Assembly: GCA_947381435.1 (NCBI GenBank)
Contig: CANCVE010000029.1
Coordinates: 1 to 40,651 of the forward strand
From: Chitinophagaceae bacterium
GTDB lineage: Bacteria; Bacteroidota; Bacteroidia; Chitinophagales; Chitinophagaceae
DNA length: 40,651 nt
Direction: 5' to 3'
A model generated the notes under the pieces. That model saw only the letters and a program-made list of their open reading frames with translations. It ran no database searches and was not told the DNA's origin. Shown piece after piece: positions 8,856 through 16,574 of this stretch; within the stretch, counting starts at the first letter, position 1, and every line of letters starts with the position of its first letter. Position numbers and translations under genes: made by a program.

Positions 8856-8941
8856 CGTCATTGCGAGGAACGAAGCAACCCTTTTAAATCACTTTAAGCG
8901 TACTTTTCCTGAAAAAGGTTGCTTCGTTCCTCGCAATGACG
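8856..8941. repeat. Perfect 25-bp inverted repeat, dispersed-repeat type
   Basis: Positions 8856-8880 (beginning CGTCATTGCGAGGAACGAAG) are the exact reverse complement of 8917-8941, with 36 bp between. Near-identical 'GTCATTGCGAGGA' hairpins occur in many unrelated bacterial genomes as dispersed elements; this is recalled, not searched. Transcribed from either side it would form a very stable stem. It sits in a promoter-bearing region, about 185 bp before the thioesterase start. Confidence 0.85.
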
Positions 8942-9072
8942 GGGAGACCTTAGCGTTTTTAAAAGAAGTCATTAGCCATTGTATGCTCATTCCTTTCCTT
9001 CAAATCATTAAACCTAATTTTAAAACAACTAAAAGTAATTTGCATTGAGGAGTACAAACATCGTTTTTTTAA

Positions 9073-9105
9073 TTTGTTCATAAACAAACCTTCACAATAT
9101 CTTTA
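9073..9105 (+). promoter_or_regulatory. Candidate Bacteroidota promoter with overlapping palindrome
   Basis: TTTG at 9073-9076 and TATCTTTA at 9098-9105 are 21 bp apart, which is close to the -33 TTTG and -7 TAnnTTTG pattern of Bacteroidota promoters. The next gene starts 23 bp later. The upstream part also forms the palindrome TTTGTTCATAAACAAA (9073-9088), which could be a regulator site. Confidence 0.4.
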
Positions 9106-9128
9106 CTAACACAAAAACAGTAATAGAA

Positions 9129-9542
9129 ATGTACACGGCAGAGACTTTGGTAAGAGTGAGATATGCAGAAACCGACAAAATGAGTGTTGTTTATCATGGC
9201 AACTTTGCCCAATATTTCGAGGTGGGGCGTGTAGAAGCCATGCGTGCATTGGGTTATAGTTATAAAGAAATGGAAGCCGATGGTGTTATTATGCCTGTGG
9301 TAGAACTGAATTGCAAGTTTTTGCGTCCAGCAGTTTATGATGATTTGCTTACCATAAAGACTTTGTTAAAAGAAATGCCTACCAATTATAGAATCACATT
9401 TCACCAGGAAGTTTATAATGAACTGGGCAAACTACTAGCCGCTGCACAAGTAACTTTATACTTTATGGATGCTGCTACCATGACCAAGACGACGATGCCC
9501 ACTAGATTGGCGAATGAATTAAAAGCTTTTTATAATGACTAA
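9129..9542 (+). CDS. YbgC-like acyl-CoA thioesterase (hotdog fold)
   Basis: This 137-residue protein should hydrolyse acyl-CoA thioesters in the cytoplasm. The family signature is clear near the N-terminus: RVRYAETDKMSVVYHGNF (residues 9-26), with the catalytic aspartate at 16 and the Tyr22-His23 pair. YFEVGRVEAMRALG, the start of the central hotdog helix, follows. The length is normal for the 4-hydroxybenzoyl-CoA thioesterase/YbgC family, whose substrates range from short-chain to aromatic acyl-CoA, so the substrate here is open. It is a single gene; a palindrome array begins about 100 bp after its stop. Confidence 0.88.
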   Translation: MYTAETLVRVRYAETDKMSVVYHGNFAQYFEVGRVEAMRALGYSYKEMEADGVIMPVVELNCKFLRPAVYDDLLTIKTLLKEMPTNYRITFHQEVYNELGKLLAAAQVTLYFMDAATMTKTTMPTRLANELKAFYND

Positions 9543-9640
9543 TCTTCGAGCTTCCATTATTAACCTTTAATATTCCTATAGAATACTAAATTTCTTCAAA
9601 AAAGCGCGGATTGGGAAATACTCAATACGGATTTTGGTCG

Positions 9641-9864
9641 AAACACTACGGTTTAGGAGGCAAAGAATACGCTCTTTTACGCAAACACTACGGTTTGGAG
9701 GTGAAACAGTAGTGTTTGCCACCCAAAGACATGCCTTTAGACTCCAAACAGTAGTCTTTGGACTCCAAACAGTAGTCTTTGAACTCCAAACAGTAGTGTT
9801 TGCTCTCCAAACCGTAGTGTTTGAACTCCAAACCGTAGTGTTTGTGCTTCAAACCGTAGTGTTT
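9641..9864. repeat. 21-bp phased array of short palindromes (about 11 units)
   Basis: Units start at 9641, 9662, 9683, 9704, 9725, 9746, 9767, 9788, 9809, 9830 and 9851, an exact 21-bp step. Most units are AAAC-N6-GTTT followed by seven bases such as GAACTCC. The six-base core is CGTAGT in the last three, AGTAGT in four central ones and ACTACG (reverse complement of CGTAGT) in units 1 and 3. Unit 5 reads AAAG-ACATGC-CTTT, where both arms changed but still pair. Since 21 is divisible by 3, a 78-codon open frame runs through it (repeating LQTVVF), which I do not believe is a protein. The surrounding gene-free gap is 9543-10147. Confidence 0.9.
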
Positions 9865-9930
9865 ACCTAAATACGTGTATAGTTTGAGAGGGAAAGGGGC
9901 TTTTTAGAGCGAGAAAGGGTAGAGAGTTGG

Positions 9931-9970
9931 TCTGAATCAGGATTGTTTTGATAAAAGGATGGGGAGGATT
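9931..9970. repeat. GAATCAGGAT-type intergenic repeat
   Basis: The string TCTGAATCAGGATTG is followed by two more AGGAT words at 9956-9960 and 9965-9969. From memory, strings with 'tctgaatcaggat' and repeated 'aggat' are scattered between genes in several Bacteroidota genomes. Only one copy is present here. Confidence 0.3.
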
Positions 9971-10147
9971 ACTCGCCGATACTGGGGAATGCCAACAATC
10001 CATAGTTAACTGACCCAAATAAACCATTACATTCGCTAATGAATGCCGTTGATATATATTTTAAGAGATAATTCAGAAATTATCTTTCAAAACAAACATG
10101 CGACAACACAAACTTTGGCGGTAATTTTTATTTGAAATCACAAAACT

Positions 10148-10762
10148 TTGAAAAAGAAGAAGAAAAAATATCGGAATCCTGACATTGAGTATAGACAACC
10201 GTTGTATGATATTTATAAAAGTAAATATCCTTATTACAACTTAAAAAGTAATGCGATTGGTAGCTTATTTTTAGTAGGACTTTTTTTTACAGTATGGGAA
10301 ATAAACATATATAGGGAGACTTTCATTTCTGTCTATATTCCTTTAAGCATTTGGATTTTGACTGGTTTGATTATATCACCATTTTTCAAAAGAACTTTCA
10401 ATATTTTCTGTTTCAATCCTTACACGCCGGGAGAAACAGCAATCTTTTGGCATATCTTCTTTAATATTATTTCTTTTGGAGGAATGTTGGTGTTTTTGTT
10501 TATGTGGACAAATCAAACATATTGTGACAAGTCAAAAACCATTGAAACAGTTAGAATAAATTCTATTGGACATTTAGCAAAAGGGAGAAATGGTTGTGGA
10601 AATCCATATGCTAAAATTACTTATCAAGGTAACGAAAAAGAACTTGTATTTAGTTGTGGGACAGAAATAGAAAAGTTTAGCCAAGTTTATATTGAAGTAC
10701 AAAAAGGTTTTTGGGGTTATAAAGTAATAACTAAAAAGACATTATTTGCAGGACAATGGTAG
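10148..10762 (+). CDS. Orphan membrane protein of unknown function
   Basis: A 204-residue protein that I do not recognise. The frame is closed by a stop at 10133-10135, and the only suitable start is TTG at 10148, giving the very basic start MKKKKKKYRNPDIEYRQ. Three hydrophobic segments lie at about residues 37-55, 60-80 and 98-125. A soluble C-terminal domain of about 80 residues follows, with three cysteines (C131, C154 and C174 by approximate count) and beta-like sequence such as YAKITYQGNEKELVF. It stands alone between repeat-rich DNA and a terminator, which fits an acquired accessory gene. No function is proposed. Confidence 0.6.
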   Translation: MKKKKKKYRNPDIEYRQPLYDIYKSKYPYYNLKSNAIGSLFLVGLFFTVWEINIYRETFISVYIPLSIWILTGLIISPFFKRTFNIFCFNPYTPGETAIFWHIFFNIISFGGMLVFLFMWTNQTYCDKSKTIETVRINSIGHLAKGRNGCGNPYAKITYQGNEKELVFSCGTEIEKFSQVYIEVQKGFWGYKVITKKTLFAGQW

Positions 10763-10920
10763 AGTGAAAAACAGCAGGCAACATTAAGTTTGAAATTATT
10801 GGGGCTTGACGAGTATTACCCCCATCTAGCCCATGAATGCACAACCAAAAAGTACTGCTGGAAAAATAAGGGTATTCGAGCATGACTCCTGACCTGTTTG
10901 TTATTGTAAATAAAATACAA

Positions 10921-10953
10921 ACGGTCAACAACCTTAAAAAGATTATTGACCGT
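10921..10953 (-). terminator. Stem-loop terminator after the DUF6526 gene
   Basis: ACGGTCAA (10921-10928) pairs with TTGACCGT (10946-10953), and the stem extends inward with two mismatches. On the minus strand it is followed by a T-rich stretch. It lies 10 bp after the stop of the minus-strand gene and may also serve the converging orphan gene. Confidence 0.65.
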
Positions 10954-10962
10954 AATATTTCA

Positions 10963-11391
10963 TTAAACACGATGATTGTCTGCTCGCCAATTTTTGATGG
11001 CTTGTTTTATTTGCTTATTACTCAAGTTTTCTTGCAATGCCTTAGTGGCAAGGGCAACTACTTCATCATCTGATGCAAACCGTAAGGCAATAATTTGTTG
11101 AATGGTCAATTTATTACTCAAAGGTTTGCCTTTAAGTATAAAATACCGCAAACTCTCCTCTGCACGGATGGCTCTGTCCTGCGCTTTAAGAGCAAAGATT
11201 CTAATATAAATAAATAACAACACAAGAATAAAAGCTACCAAACAAATAAGCGAGGCAGAATAAAGATTCTCTTTGACCGAATGTGCCAAGTTGATAAATG
11301 AGCCAATAAGCAAAGCTAAAATGGCAAAAAAAGTAAGCCCGTGCCAACCTAAAACTAACCTTGTGTGATTCTTGAAATTTTGTTCTTTCAT
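10963..11391 (-). CDS. DUF6526 family membrane protein
   Basis: I place the start at ATG 11391 (MKEQNFKNHTRLVLGWHGL), giving 142 residues; a longer frame from 11487 adds 32 residues of poor quality. Two membrane helices follow (about residues 17-36 and 46-67), then a conserved cytoplasmic tail: LKAQDRAIRAEESLRYF, GKPLSNKLTIQQIIALRFAS and DDEVVALATKALQ. 'QDRAIRAEE...IIALRFASD' is the hallmark of the DUF6526 family, which has no known function. It is a single gene with its own terminator. Confidence 0.82.
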   Translation of the reverse strand: MKEQNFKNHTRLVLGWHGLTFFAILALLIGSFINLAHSVKENLYSASLICLVAFILVLLFIYIRIFALKAQDRAIRAEESLRYFILKGKPLSNKLTIQQIIALRFASDDEVVALATKALQENLSNKQIKQAIKNWRADNHRV

Positions 11392-11591
11392 ATTTAAATA
11401 TTTAATTAGTTGGGTGCAAGTTCGGTGTTTTACAGACTTGCGAAATAAAATATTGTATCTACAGTTCAATATTAAAAAAGGAAACAATGCCTACCTTACA
11501 TTTATTCAACTACTACTATTTTAATGGAAATAAAAGTTCAAATACAATTCATATTATAAAAGAAGTTATCTTGGCTGCAAATTTTTAGTAG

Positions 11592-12689
11592 ATGAAAAAA
11601 CAAATCCCAAGTCTTAATGGATTGCGAGCCTTGAGTATCTTTTTAGTTCTTCATGCACACGGATATTTATCTGTTATCACTTTTCTTCAACATTTATTTT
11701 CTCATATATCACCTTCTATATCTGCTAGTTTAGCACAAACTATTCAGACAGCCGAAATACCTGGCGGGCAAATTGGGGTAAACATATTCTTTGTAATATC
11801 TGGTTATCTCATTACTTTATTACTTATAAAAGAAGAAAAAGCGAATGGGTTTGTTTCCCTAAAACTGTTTTATATACGCAGAACCATCAGGATATTCCCT
11901 GTTTATTATTTTTTACTTTTTGTTTATTTCTTGTTTCAGATTTTCGGTATATTTAGTTTTAGCACTGACTCATGGATACGCTCTCTTACTTACTCTAAAG
12001 ACTTCCCTTTGGAAAAAGGTTCCGATTGGGAAACAGGTCATCTTTGGTCATTATCTGTAGAAGAACATTTTTACCTACTGTGGCCACTAATTTTTAAGTT
12101 TTTAAAGAAAAACAAAATGGCTTTTGCCATATTGGTCATTGTTGCATCTACTGCTGTAAGACTATTTACAGAAACCACACACATGCACCTCTTTTCAAGA
12201 GCAGATGCCCTCATGTGGGGCTGTATTTTTGGCTTGTATAACGATAGAATTATTGCTTTTATAAACAACGCTTATCAAAAAAGCAAGTATTTAATGCTAC
12301 TTCCGTTTATTGTTTTGCTATTAGCTATTGCTAGCAAAAAACTATTGGCATTGGCAGGCTTCTATAATACCGAACATATTGTTTCGGCATTTTTTGGCTC
12401 TTTCGGAATGATAACTGATATCTCTATTGCCTTTACGATACTAATTTCTATCAACTTCGAAAATAATTTATGGTTTAAATTATTGAACTGTTCTTTTCTA
12501 GAATACATAGGAAAACTATCCTATAGTATCTATTTGTGGCAGCAAATATTTTTTTCAGAGAAAGTTGGAAATTTAAAATCATTTCCTCTCAATATAATCT
12601 TGATATTTGTTGTTGCTAATCTTTCTTTTTATCTGGTAGAGAAGCCTTTACTTAGTTTAAGAACAAAGTTTAAAGCAAAGGGAGTATAG
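11592..12689 (+). CDS. Acyltransferase 3 family integral membrane O-acyltransferase
   Basis: The 365-residue protein has about ten membrane helices and should move an acyl group, often acetyl, from inside the cell to a surface sugar. The signatures are IPSLNGLRALSIFLVLHAHG (residues 4-23, with the conserved Arg and His), GVNIFFVISGYLIT, FYIRRTIRIFPVYY and HLWSLSVEEHFYLLWP. These are typical of OafA/ExoZ-like enzymes without the extra SGNH domain. It opens the plus-strand polysaccharide locus, about 60 bp before a small membrane ORF and the O-antigen polymerase-like gene. The acceptor sugar is unknown. Confidence 0.9.
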   Translation: MKKQIPSLNGLRALSIFLVLHAHGYLSVITFLQHLFSHISPSISASLAQTIQTAEIPGGQIGVNIFFVISGYLITLLLIKEEKANGFVSLKLFYIRRTIRIFPVYYFLLFVYFLFQIFGIFSFSTDSWIRSLTYSKDFPLEKGSDWETGHLWSLSVEEHFYLLWPLIFKFLKKNKMAFAILVIVASTAVRLFTETTHMHLFSRADALMWGCIFGLYNDRIIAFINNAYQKSKYLMLLPFIVLLLAIASKKLLALAGFYNTEHIVSAFFGSFGMITDISIAFTILISINFENNLWFKLLNCSFLEYIGKLSYSIYLWQQIFFSEKVGNLKSFPLNIILIFVVANLSFYLVEKPLLSLRTKFKAKGV

Positions 12690-12752
12690 TATTTCTATTA
12701 CAAAAAGGTTAATTCTGATACTCTCAAACAAAAAAATGAATTTATTTTAGCA

Positions 12753-12905
12753 ATGCGTACTAACCCTACATTGGTTTATAAAGCCAAAAAGAAGGAGGCA
12801 CAACAGCAAAAAACGAACATAGTTACTCGAAAAGTAGCAATTGGGTTTGCTGCTTTTATACTAATTGTATTATTTCTTAAAATGGTAATGCCGTCATCGC
12901 CTTAA
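12753..12905 (+). CDS. 50-residue single-pass membrane peptide
   Basis: A short open frame starting at ATG 12753 encodes MRTNPTLVYKAKKKEAQQQK, then TNIVTRK, one membrane helix (VAIGFAAFILIVLFL) and the tail KMVMPSSP. It stops 3 bp before the ATG of the O-antigen polymerase-like gene, so translational coupling is likely. The basic cytosolic N-terminus followed by one hydrophobic helix predicts an N-in orientation. It matches no family that I know. The position between two polysaccharide enzymes and the well-formed topology favour a real gene. Confidence 0.55.
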   Translation: MRTNPTLVYKAKKKEAQQQKTNIVTRKVAIGFAAFILIVLFLKMVMPSSP

Positions 12906-12908
12906 TTA

Positions 12909-14423
12909 ATGATAAATATAGAGATACCCATTAATGCGGAACCATTTTCTAAAAGGCAATTTATAGTTGCCAAGCTGAAGCAATGGGTTGTATTCGAGAA
13001 AATGTTCAATCTGTTTGGGTTTTGTGTGTTTACGTTGCTCTCTAGTTTATTTGCCTATTTAATAGTATTAAAGGGTTTTCCATTTGGCATAACTATTATA
13101 GGTGCACTAGTAGCTCCTGTAGGCTTGTATGTCATTGCCTCCAACCCGCATATAGCAATATTTAGTTACATCACATTGGCAAACTCAATCATGTTTTTGC
13201 TACTTATTGGTGTAAATTTTCCATTAGGAACTGTAATGGATGGCATGTTACTAATGCTAGTAATAAATTTTTATGTTCAACAAAAGAAAAAGAAACGTTG
13301 GGATTTGGTGAGTGGGCCAATGAGTAAGGCAATCCTAGCATGGATTCTTTACAATATGATGGAATTAATAAACCCAATAGCAGCATCAAGGCTTGCATGG
13401 GTTTATACTATCCGTACATGTGGTGTAGTTGCGCTGAGTTATTATATGTTCATATTTAATATCCGCACAAAGGAATTTATGAGAACCATCATTGCTCTTT
13501 GGATGTTTTTTTGTTTTGTAGCGGCTTGGTATGCATTTAAGCAAGAGTTTTTTGGTTTCTTCTCATTTGAAGAGAGCTATTTACACTCAAGTGCCTTAAT
13601 TATGCAATTGTTGTTCATTGCTGGACATTGGCGAAAGTTTTCTATTTATTCAGACCCAGTAACTTTTGCCTATAATATGGTTGCTGCTGCTGTTTTTAGC
13701 ATTGGACGACTAACTGGCCCCGTAACTCCTAAAAGAAAATTTTGGCTTATTCTATTAATCTTTTCTTGTCTTTTCAATATGTTATTCTCTGGTACAAGAG
13801 GTGCGTTTCCATTGGTACCTGTTGCTTTGGTATTATATGCCATCATTAAGTTTAGCAGGAAGATTTTAATATTTAGCATCATAGCAGCCCTTTTTATTGT
13901 AGGATTAATTTTTGTTCCCACTTCCAACCAAAATATTCTTCGTTTTCAATCGGCATTCCGTCCCAACGAAGATGCCTCCTATAAAGTACGTAAGTACAAC
14001 CAATCTCGTATCAAACCATATATATGGACTCACCCAATGGGTGGAGGGTTAGGCTCTACGGGCGAATGGGGTAAAAAATATTCTCCCGGCACTTATCTTG
14101 CAGACTTCCCTCCTGATAGTGGTTATGTAAGAACAACTGTGGAAACAGGATTTATTGGGTTGACTATTTTTGTAATAATGATCTTTACCATTTTAAAAAC
14201 TGGTGTAAATAATTATTACAACATTCGTGATCCCGAATTGAAGGCGATTTGTTTGGGTGCAACATTTGTAATTTTTATTTTTAATATTGGTAATTTTCCA
14301 CAAGAAGCAATCGTACAGTTTCCATCGAATGTGCATTTTTATATAGCAGCGGCATTAATAATTTTGACAAAAAGAATTGATGACCAACAAAATCAACTAG
14401 TACATGAGCAAAATATTATTTAA
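12909..14423 (+). CDS. O-antigen polymerase/ligase family membrane protein
   Basis: The 504-residue protein has about 11-12 membrane helices and a large external loop towards the C-terminus with GTRGAFPLVPVAL and HPMGGGLGSTGEWG. These are typical of the Wzy/WaaL (O-antigen ligase) superfamily, which joins lipid-linked oligosaccharides into a polymer or onto a carrier. Whether it polymerises or ligates cannot be told from sequence. Its last 20 bp overlap the start of the next glycosyltransferase gene, so the two are probably translated together. It is the central step of the locus between the acyltransferase and the glycosyltransferases. Confidence 0.85.
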   Translation: MINIEIPINAEPFSKRQFIVAKLKQWVVFEKMFNLFGFCVFTLLSSLFAYLIVLKGFPFGITIIGALVAPVGLYVIASNPHIAIFSYITLANSIMFLLLIGVNFPLGTVMDGMLLMLVINFYVQQKKKKRWDLVSGPMSKAILAWILYNMMELINPIAASRLAWVYTIRTCGVVALSYYMFIFNIRTKEFMRTIIALWMFFCFVAAWYAFKQEFFGFFSFEESYLHSSALIMQLLFIAGHWRKFSIYSDPVTFAYNMVAAAVFSIGRLTGPVTPKRKFWLILLIFSCLFNMLFSGTRGAFPLVPVALVLYAIIKFSRKILIFSIIAALFIVGLIFVPTSNQNILRFQSAFRPNEDASYKVRKYNQSRIKPYIWTHPMGGGLGSTGEWGKKYSPGTYLADFPPDSGYVRTTVETGFIGLTIFVIMIFTILKTGVNNYYNIRDPELKAICLGATFVIFIFNIGNFPQEAIVQFPSNVHFYIAAALIILTKRIDDQQNQLVHEQNII

Positions 14424-15606
14424 TAAAGACATAGTAATAGTAGGGCAGCAGCCTTGGGATACAGAAATAGGCAGTAACTGTAAGAATATTGCCCTAGAAA
14501 TGAGTAAACACAATAGGGTTTTATACGTAAACTCCCCATTGGACAGAATAAGTAAATTAAGAAATAGAAAAGATCCAAAAGTTCAAAAGCGTTTAAGGGT
14601 AATTGATGGAAATGAGAATGGATTGGTAGAAATAAAAAGTAATCTTTGGAATCTTTATCCAGATGTTTTGATAGAATCTATCAACTGGATGAGTTCGCAA
14701 CTGATGTTCGAAACTCTAAACAGATTAAACAATAGAAGCTTTGCATTATCAATAAAGAAAGCAATCAGAAAACTAGGCTTTACAGACATCATCTTATTCA
14801 ACGATAATGATATGTTTAGGTGTTTTTACATGAAAGAATATCTAAAGCCAAAGGCAAGCATTTATTACTCTAGAGATTATATGTTAGCGGTTGATTACTG
14901 GAAGAAGCATGGGGAGAAACTGGAATATAAACTAATAATGAAAAGCGATTTGTGTGTTGCAAATTCTACTTATCTGGCGGATTATTGTGGTCGTTACAAT
15001 CGCAATTCTTTTTATGTGGGGCAAGGCTGCGAATTGGATGTATTTATGAGAGCATCCGAAACCAAATTACCGGCCGATTTGGAACATATTCATAAACCCA
15101 TCATAGGATATGTTGGCGCACTACAAAGCATCCGATTGGATATGGAAATTATTGGTCATATTGCTGCTGCTAATCCAGAATGGAGTGTGGTGCTGGTAGG
15201 CCCCGAAGACAACGAGTTTAAACGAAGCGTATTGCACCAAATAAATAATGTTTATTTCTTAGGAAGTAAAGATCCAAAAGAATTGCCCGCATACATAAAT
15301 GCCTTTGACGTTTGTATAAATCCGCAAATAGTTAGTCAGGTAACCATTGGCAATTATCCACGCAAGATAGATGAGTATCTAGCTGTAGGAAAACCTGTTG
15401 TGGCAACAAAAACAGATGCAATGAGTATATTTGGCGACCATACGTACTTGGCAGAAACGAAAGAAGATTATATTCTATTGATAGAAAAGGCACTAACAGA
15501 GAATAGTGATACTTTGAGAGAAAAAAGAAAAGCCTTCGCAGCCTCTCACACTTGGGAAAACAGTGTGGCTGAGATTTACAAGGCAATTCAAACGGTTATT
15601 TATTAA
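14404..15606 (+). CDS. Glycosyltransferase, GT-B fold (GT4-like)
   Basis: This 400-residue enzyme probably adds a sugar to the growing lipid-linked oligosaccharide. The N-terminal half (IVIVGQQPWDTEIGSNCKN) is the acceptor side. The C-terminal half has the donor-binding features of GT4-like proteins: IGYVGALQSIRLDMEII, WSVVLVGPED, VYFLGSKDPKELPAYINAFD and YPRKIDEYLAVGKPVVAT with the acidic E-x7-type region. It overlaps the polymerase-like gene by 20 bp and is followed after 36 bp by the GT8 gene. Donor and linkage are unknown. It could equally be filed as a family 1 glycosyltransferase. Confidence 0.83.
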   Translation: MSKILFNKDIVIVGQQPWDTEIGSNCKNIALEMSKHNRVLYVNSPLDRISKLRNRKDPKVQKRLRVIDGNENGLVEIKSNLWNLYPDVLIESINWMSSQLMFETLNRLNNRSFALSIKKAIRKLGFTDIILFNDNDMFRCFYMKEYLKPKASIYYSRDYMLAVDYWKKHGEKLEYKLIMKSDLCVANSTYLADYCGRYNRNSFYVGQGCELDVFMRASETKLPADLEHIHKPIIGYVGALQSIRLDMEIIGHIAAANPEWSVVLVGPEDNEFKRSVLHQINNVYFLGSKDPKELPAYINAFDVCINPQIVSQVTIGNYPRKIDEYLAVGKPVVATKTDAMSIFGDHTYLAETKEDYILLIEKALTENSDTLREKRKAFAASHTWENSVAEIYKAIQTVIY

Positions 15607-15642
15607 ATACATAATTCAAAATAATAAACTCATAAATAAATT

Positions 15643-16533
15643 ATGGCAACCCCCAAACCCCTAACAGTTGTTGTAGCCTGCGATAATCACTATTTGATAT
15701 TGCTAGCAGCACTTATTAAATCTATTGAGGCAAACTTACGCACTGGGCAGCCATTAGATGTTTATGTAATTGAAGATAACCTTACACTTGCCAATAAGCA
15801 GAAACTACAAAACTCCATAGATAGCCAAATAACTACGCTGAAATGGCAAAAGATGGAGGAGGTGATACCAGCAGGAATGCAGCTACCTTTAGATAGAAGT
15901 TCATATCCCCTAAACATCTACATGCGCTTATTCATTCCTTATTTTATACCAAAGGAGGTAGATAAAGTATTGTATTTGGATGTTGATATGATTGTACAAA
16001 GCGATATAACTACCATATTTGAACAAGACCTGGGAGACAAGTTAATTGCCGCAGTATTAGACCCTCGTATTATTACATTCGATAATTCATGGGGAGGAAT
16101 ATTAAATTATGAAGAATTAGGACTGTCTGGCAAAACAAGATACTTTAATACGGGGCTTATTTTGATGCAGTTAAAAAGTTGGCGAGAAAATGACTTAACA
16201 ACGAAGATTCTTCAATGTATTGACTCAAACAAAAAATACTTAAACTACCCTGACCAATATGGTCTCAACGTAGTATTGGCCAATAAATGGTTTGAACTTA
16301 GCCCACTTTGGAATCACTTTTCTACAATTGACACAATAGAAAAACCAAATCTGATTCACTTTGTAGAACGTAAACCTATCTATCAATCATACAATTATAA
16401 CCAAGATTTTAAGAAGACATTTTACTTCTACTTGAATCAAACAGAGTGGAAAGGGTTTAAACCCATTGGTGAATCGTCAAGATATATCAAAAAGTTTAAA
16501 AACATTTTGGCGAAAGTGAAAAAAATGTTTTAA
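15643..16533 (+). CDS. Glycosyltransferase family 8 protein
   Basis: The 296-residue enzyme has the GT-A fold of LgtC-like galactosyl/glucosyltransferases. It starts with the nucleotide-sugar strand LTVVVACDNHYLILLAALIK. The metal-binding DxD is in YLDVDMIVQSD (Asp113 and Asp115). NIYMRLFIPYFIP precedes it, as is usual, and IHFVERKP near the C-terminus resembles the 'H-F' donor-site motif. It should use a UDP-sugar with retention of configuration. The tail after residue 270 is basic, with KKFKNILAKVKK, and may touch the membrane. It is part of the polysaccharide locus. Confidence 0.88.
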   Translation: MATPKPLTVVVACDNHYLILLAALIKSIEANLRTGQPLDVYVIEDNLTLANKQKLQNSIDSQITTLKWQKMEEVIPAGMQLPLDRSSYPLNIYMRLFIPYFIPKEVDKVLYLDVDMIVQSDITTIFEQDLGDKLIAAVLDPRIITFDNSWGGILNYEELGLSGKTRYFNTGLILMQLKSWRENDLTTKILQCIDSNKKYLNYPDQYGLNVVLANKWFELSPLWNHFSTIDTIEKPNLIHFVERKPIYQSYNYNQDFKKTFYFYLNQTEWKGFKPIGESSRYIKKFKNILAKVKKMF

Positions 16534-16574
16534 GTAAACTTACTACCTGATAAACATTCTTTAGATTTGATTTA

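Larger units (their letters stand above)
8654..9128. other. Divergent gene-free region with a large hairpin
   Basis: This 475-bp region separates the start of the TPR operon (minus) from the thioesterase gene (plus), so it should hold promoters for both. It contains the perfect 25-bp inverted repeat at 8856-8941 and a promoter-like pair at 9073-9105. An open frame through the hairpin (8782-9048) has no protein-like features, and I regard it as noise. Confidence 0.6.

Noticed and set aside
8782-9048. 88-codon open frame across the 25-bp hairpin
   Set aside because: The frame crosses both arms of a non-coding inverted repeat and has no family-like sequence; the hairpin explains its openness.
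9641-9864. CRISPR array
   Set aside because: The period is only 21 bp, there are no unique spacers, the orientation flips between units, and no cas genes are nearby. The 29.2-kb array fails for the same reasons.
9634-9870. 78-codon open frame with repeating LQTVVF heptads
   Set aside because: It exists because a 21-bp repeat without stops stays open in frame. There is no start context, and the repeat shows DNA palindromy with core inversions, which a coding sequence would not need.
10882-11073. Plus-strand frame over the end of the DUF6526 gene, and the minus-strand frame at 10731-10970
   Set aside because: The first is antisense to a well-supported gene and its terminator. The second is antisense to the end of the orphan gene and has no recognisable features.
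11392-11487. Extended N-terminus of the DUF6526 protein
   Set aside because: The family's conserved start is at MKEQNFKNHTR. The extra 32 residues are cysteine- and arginine-rich and unlike the family.
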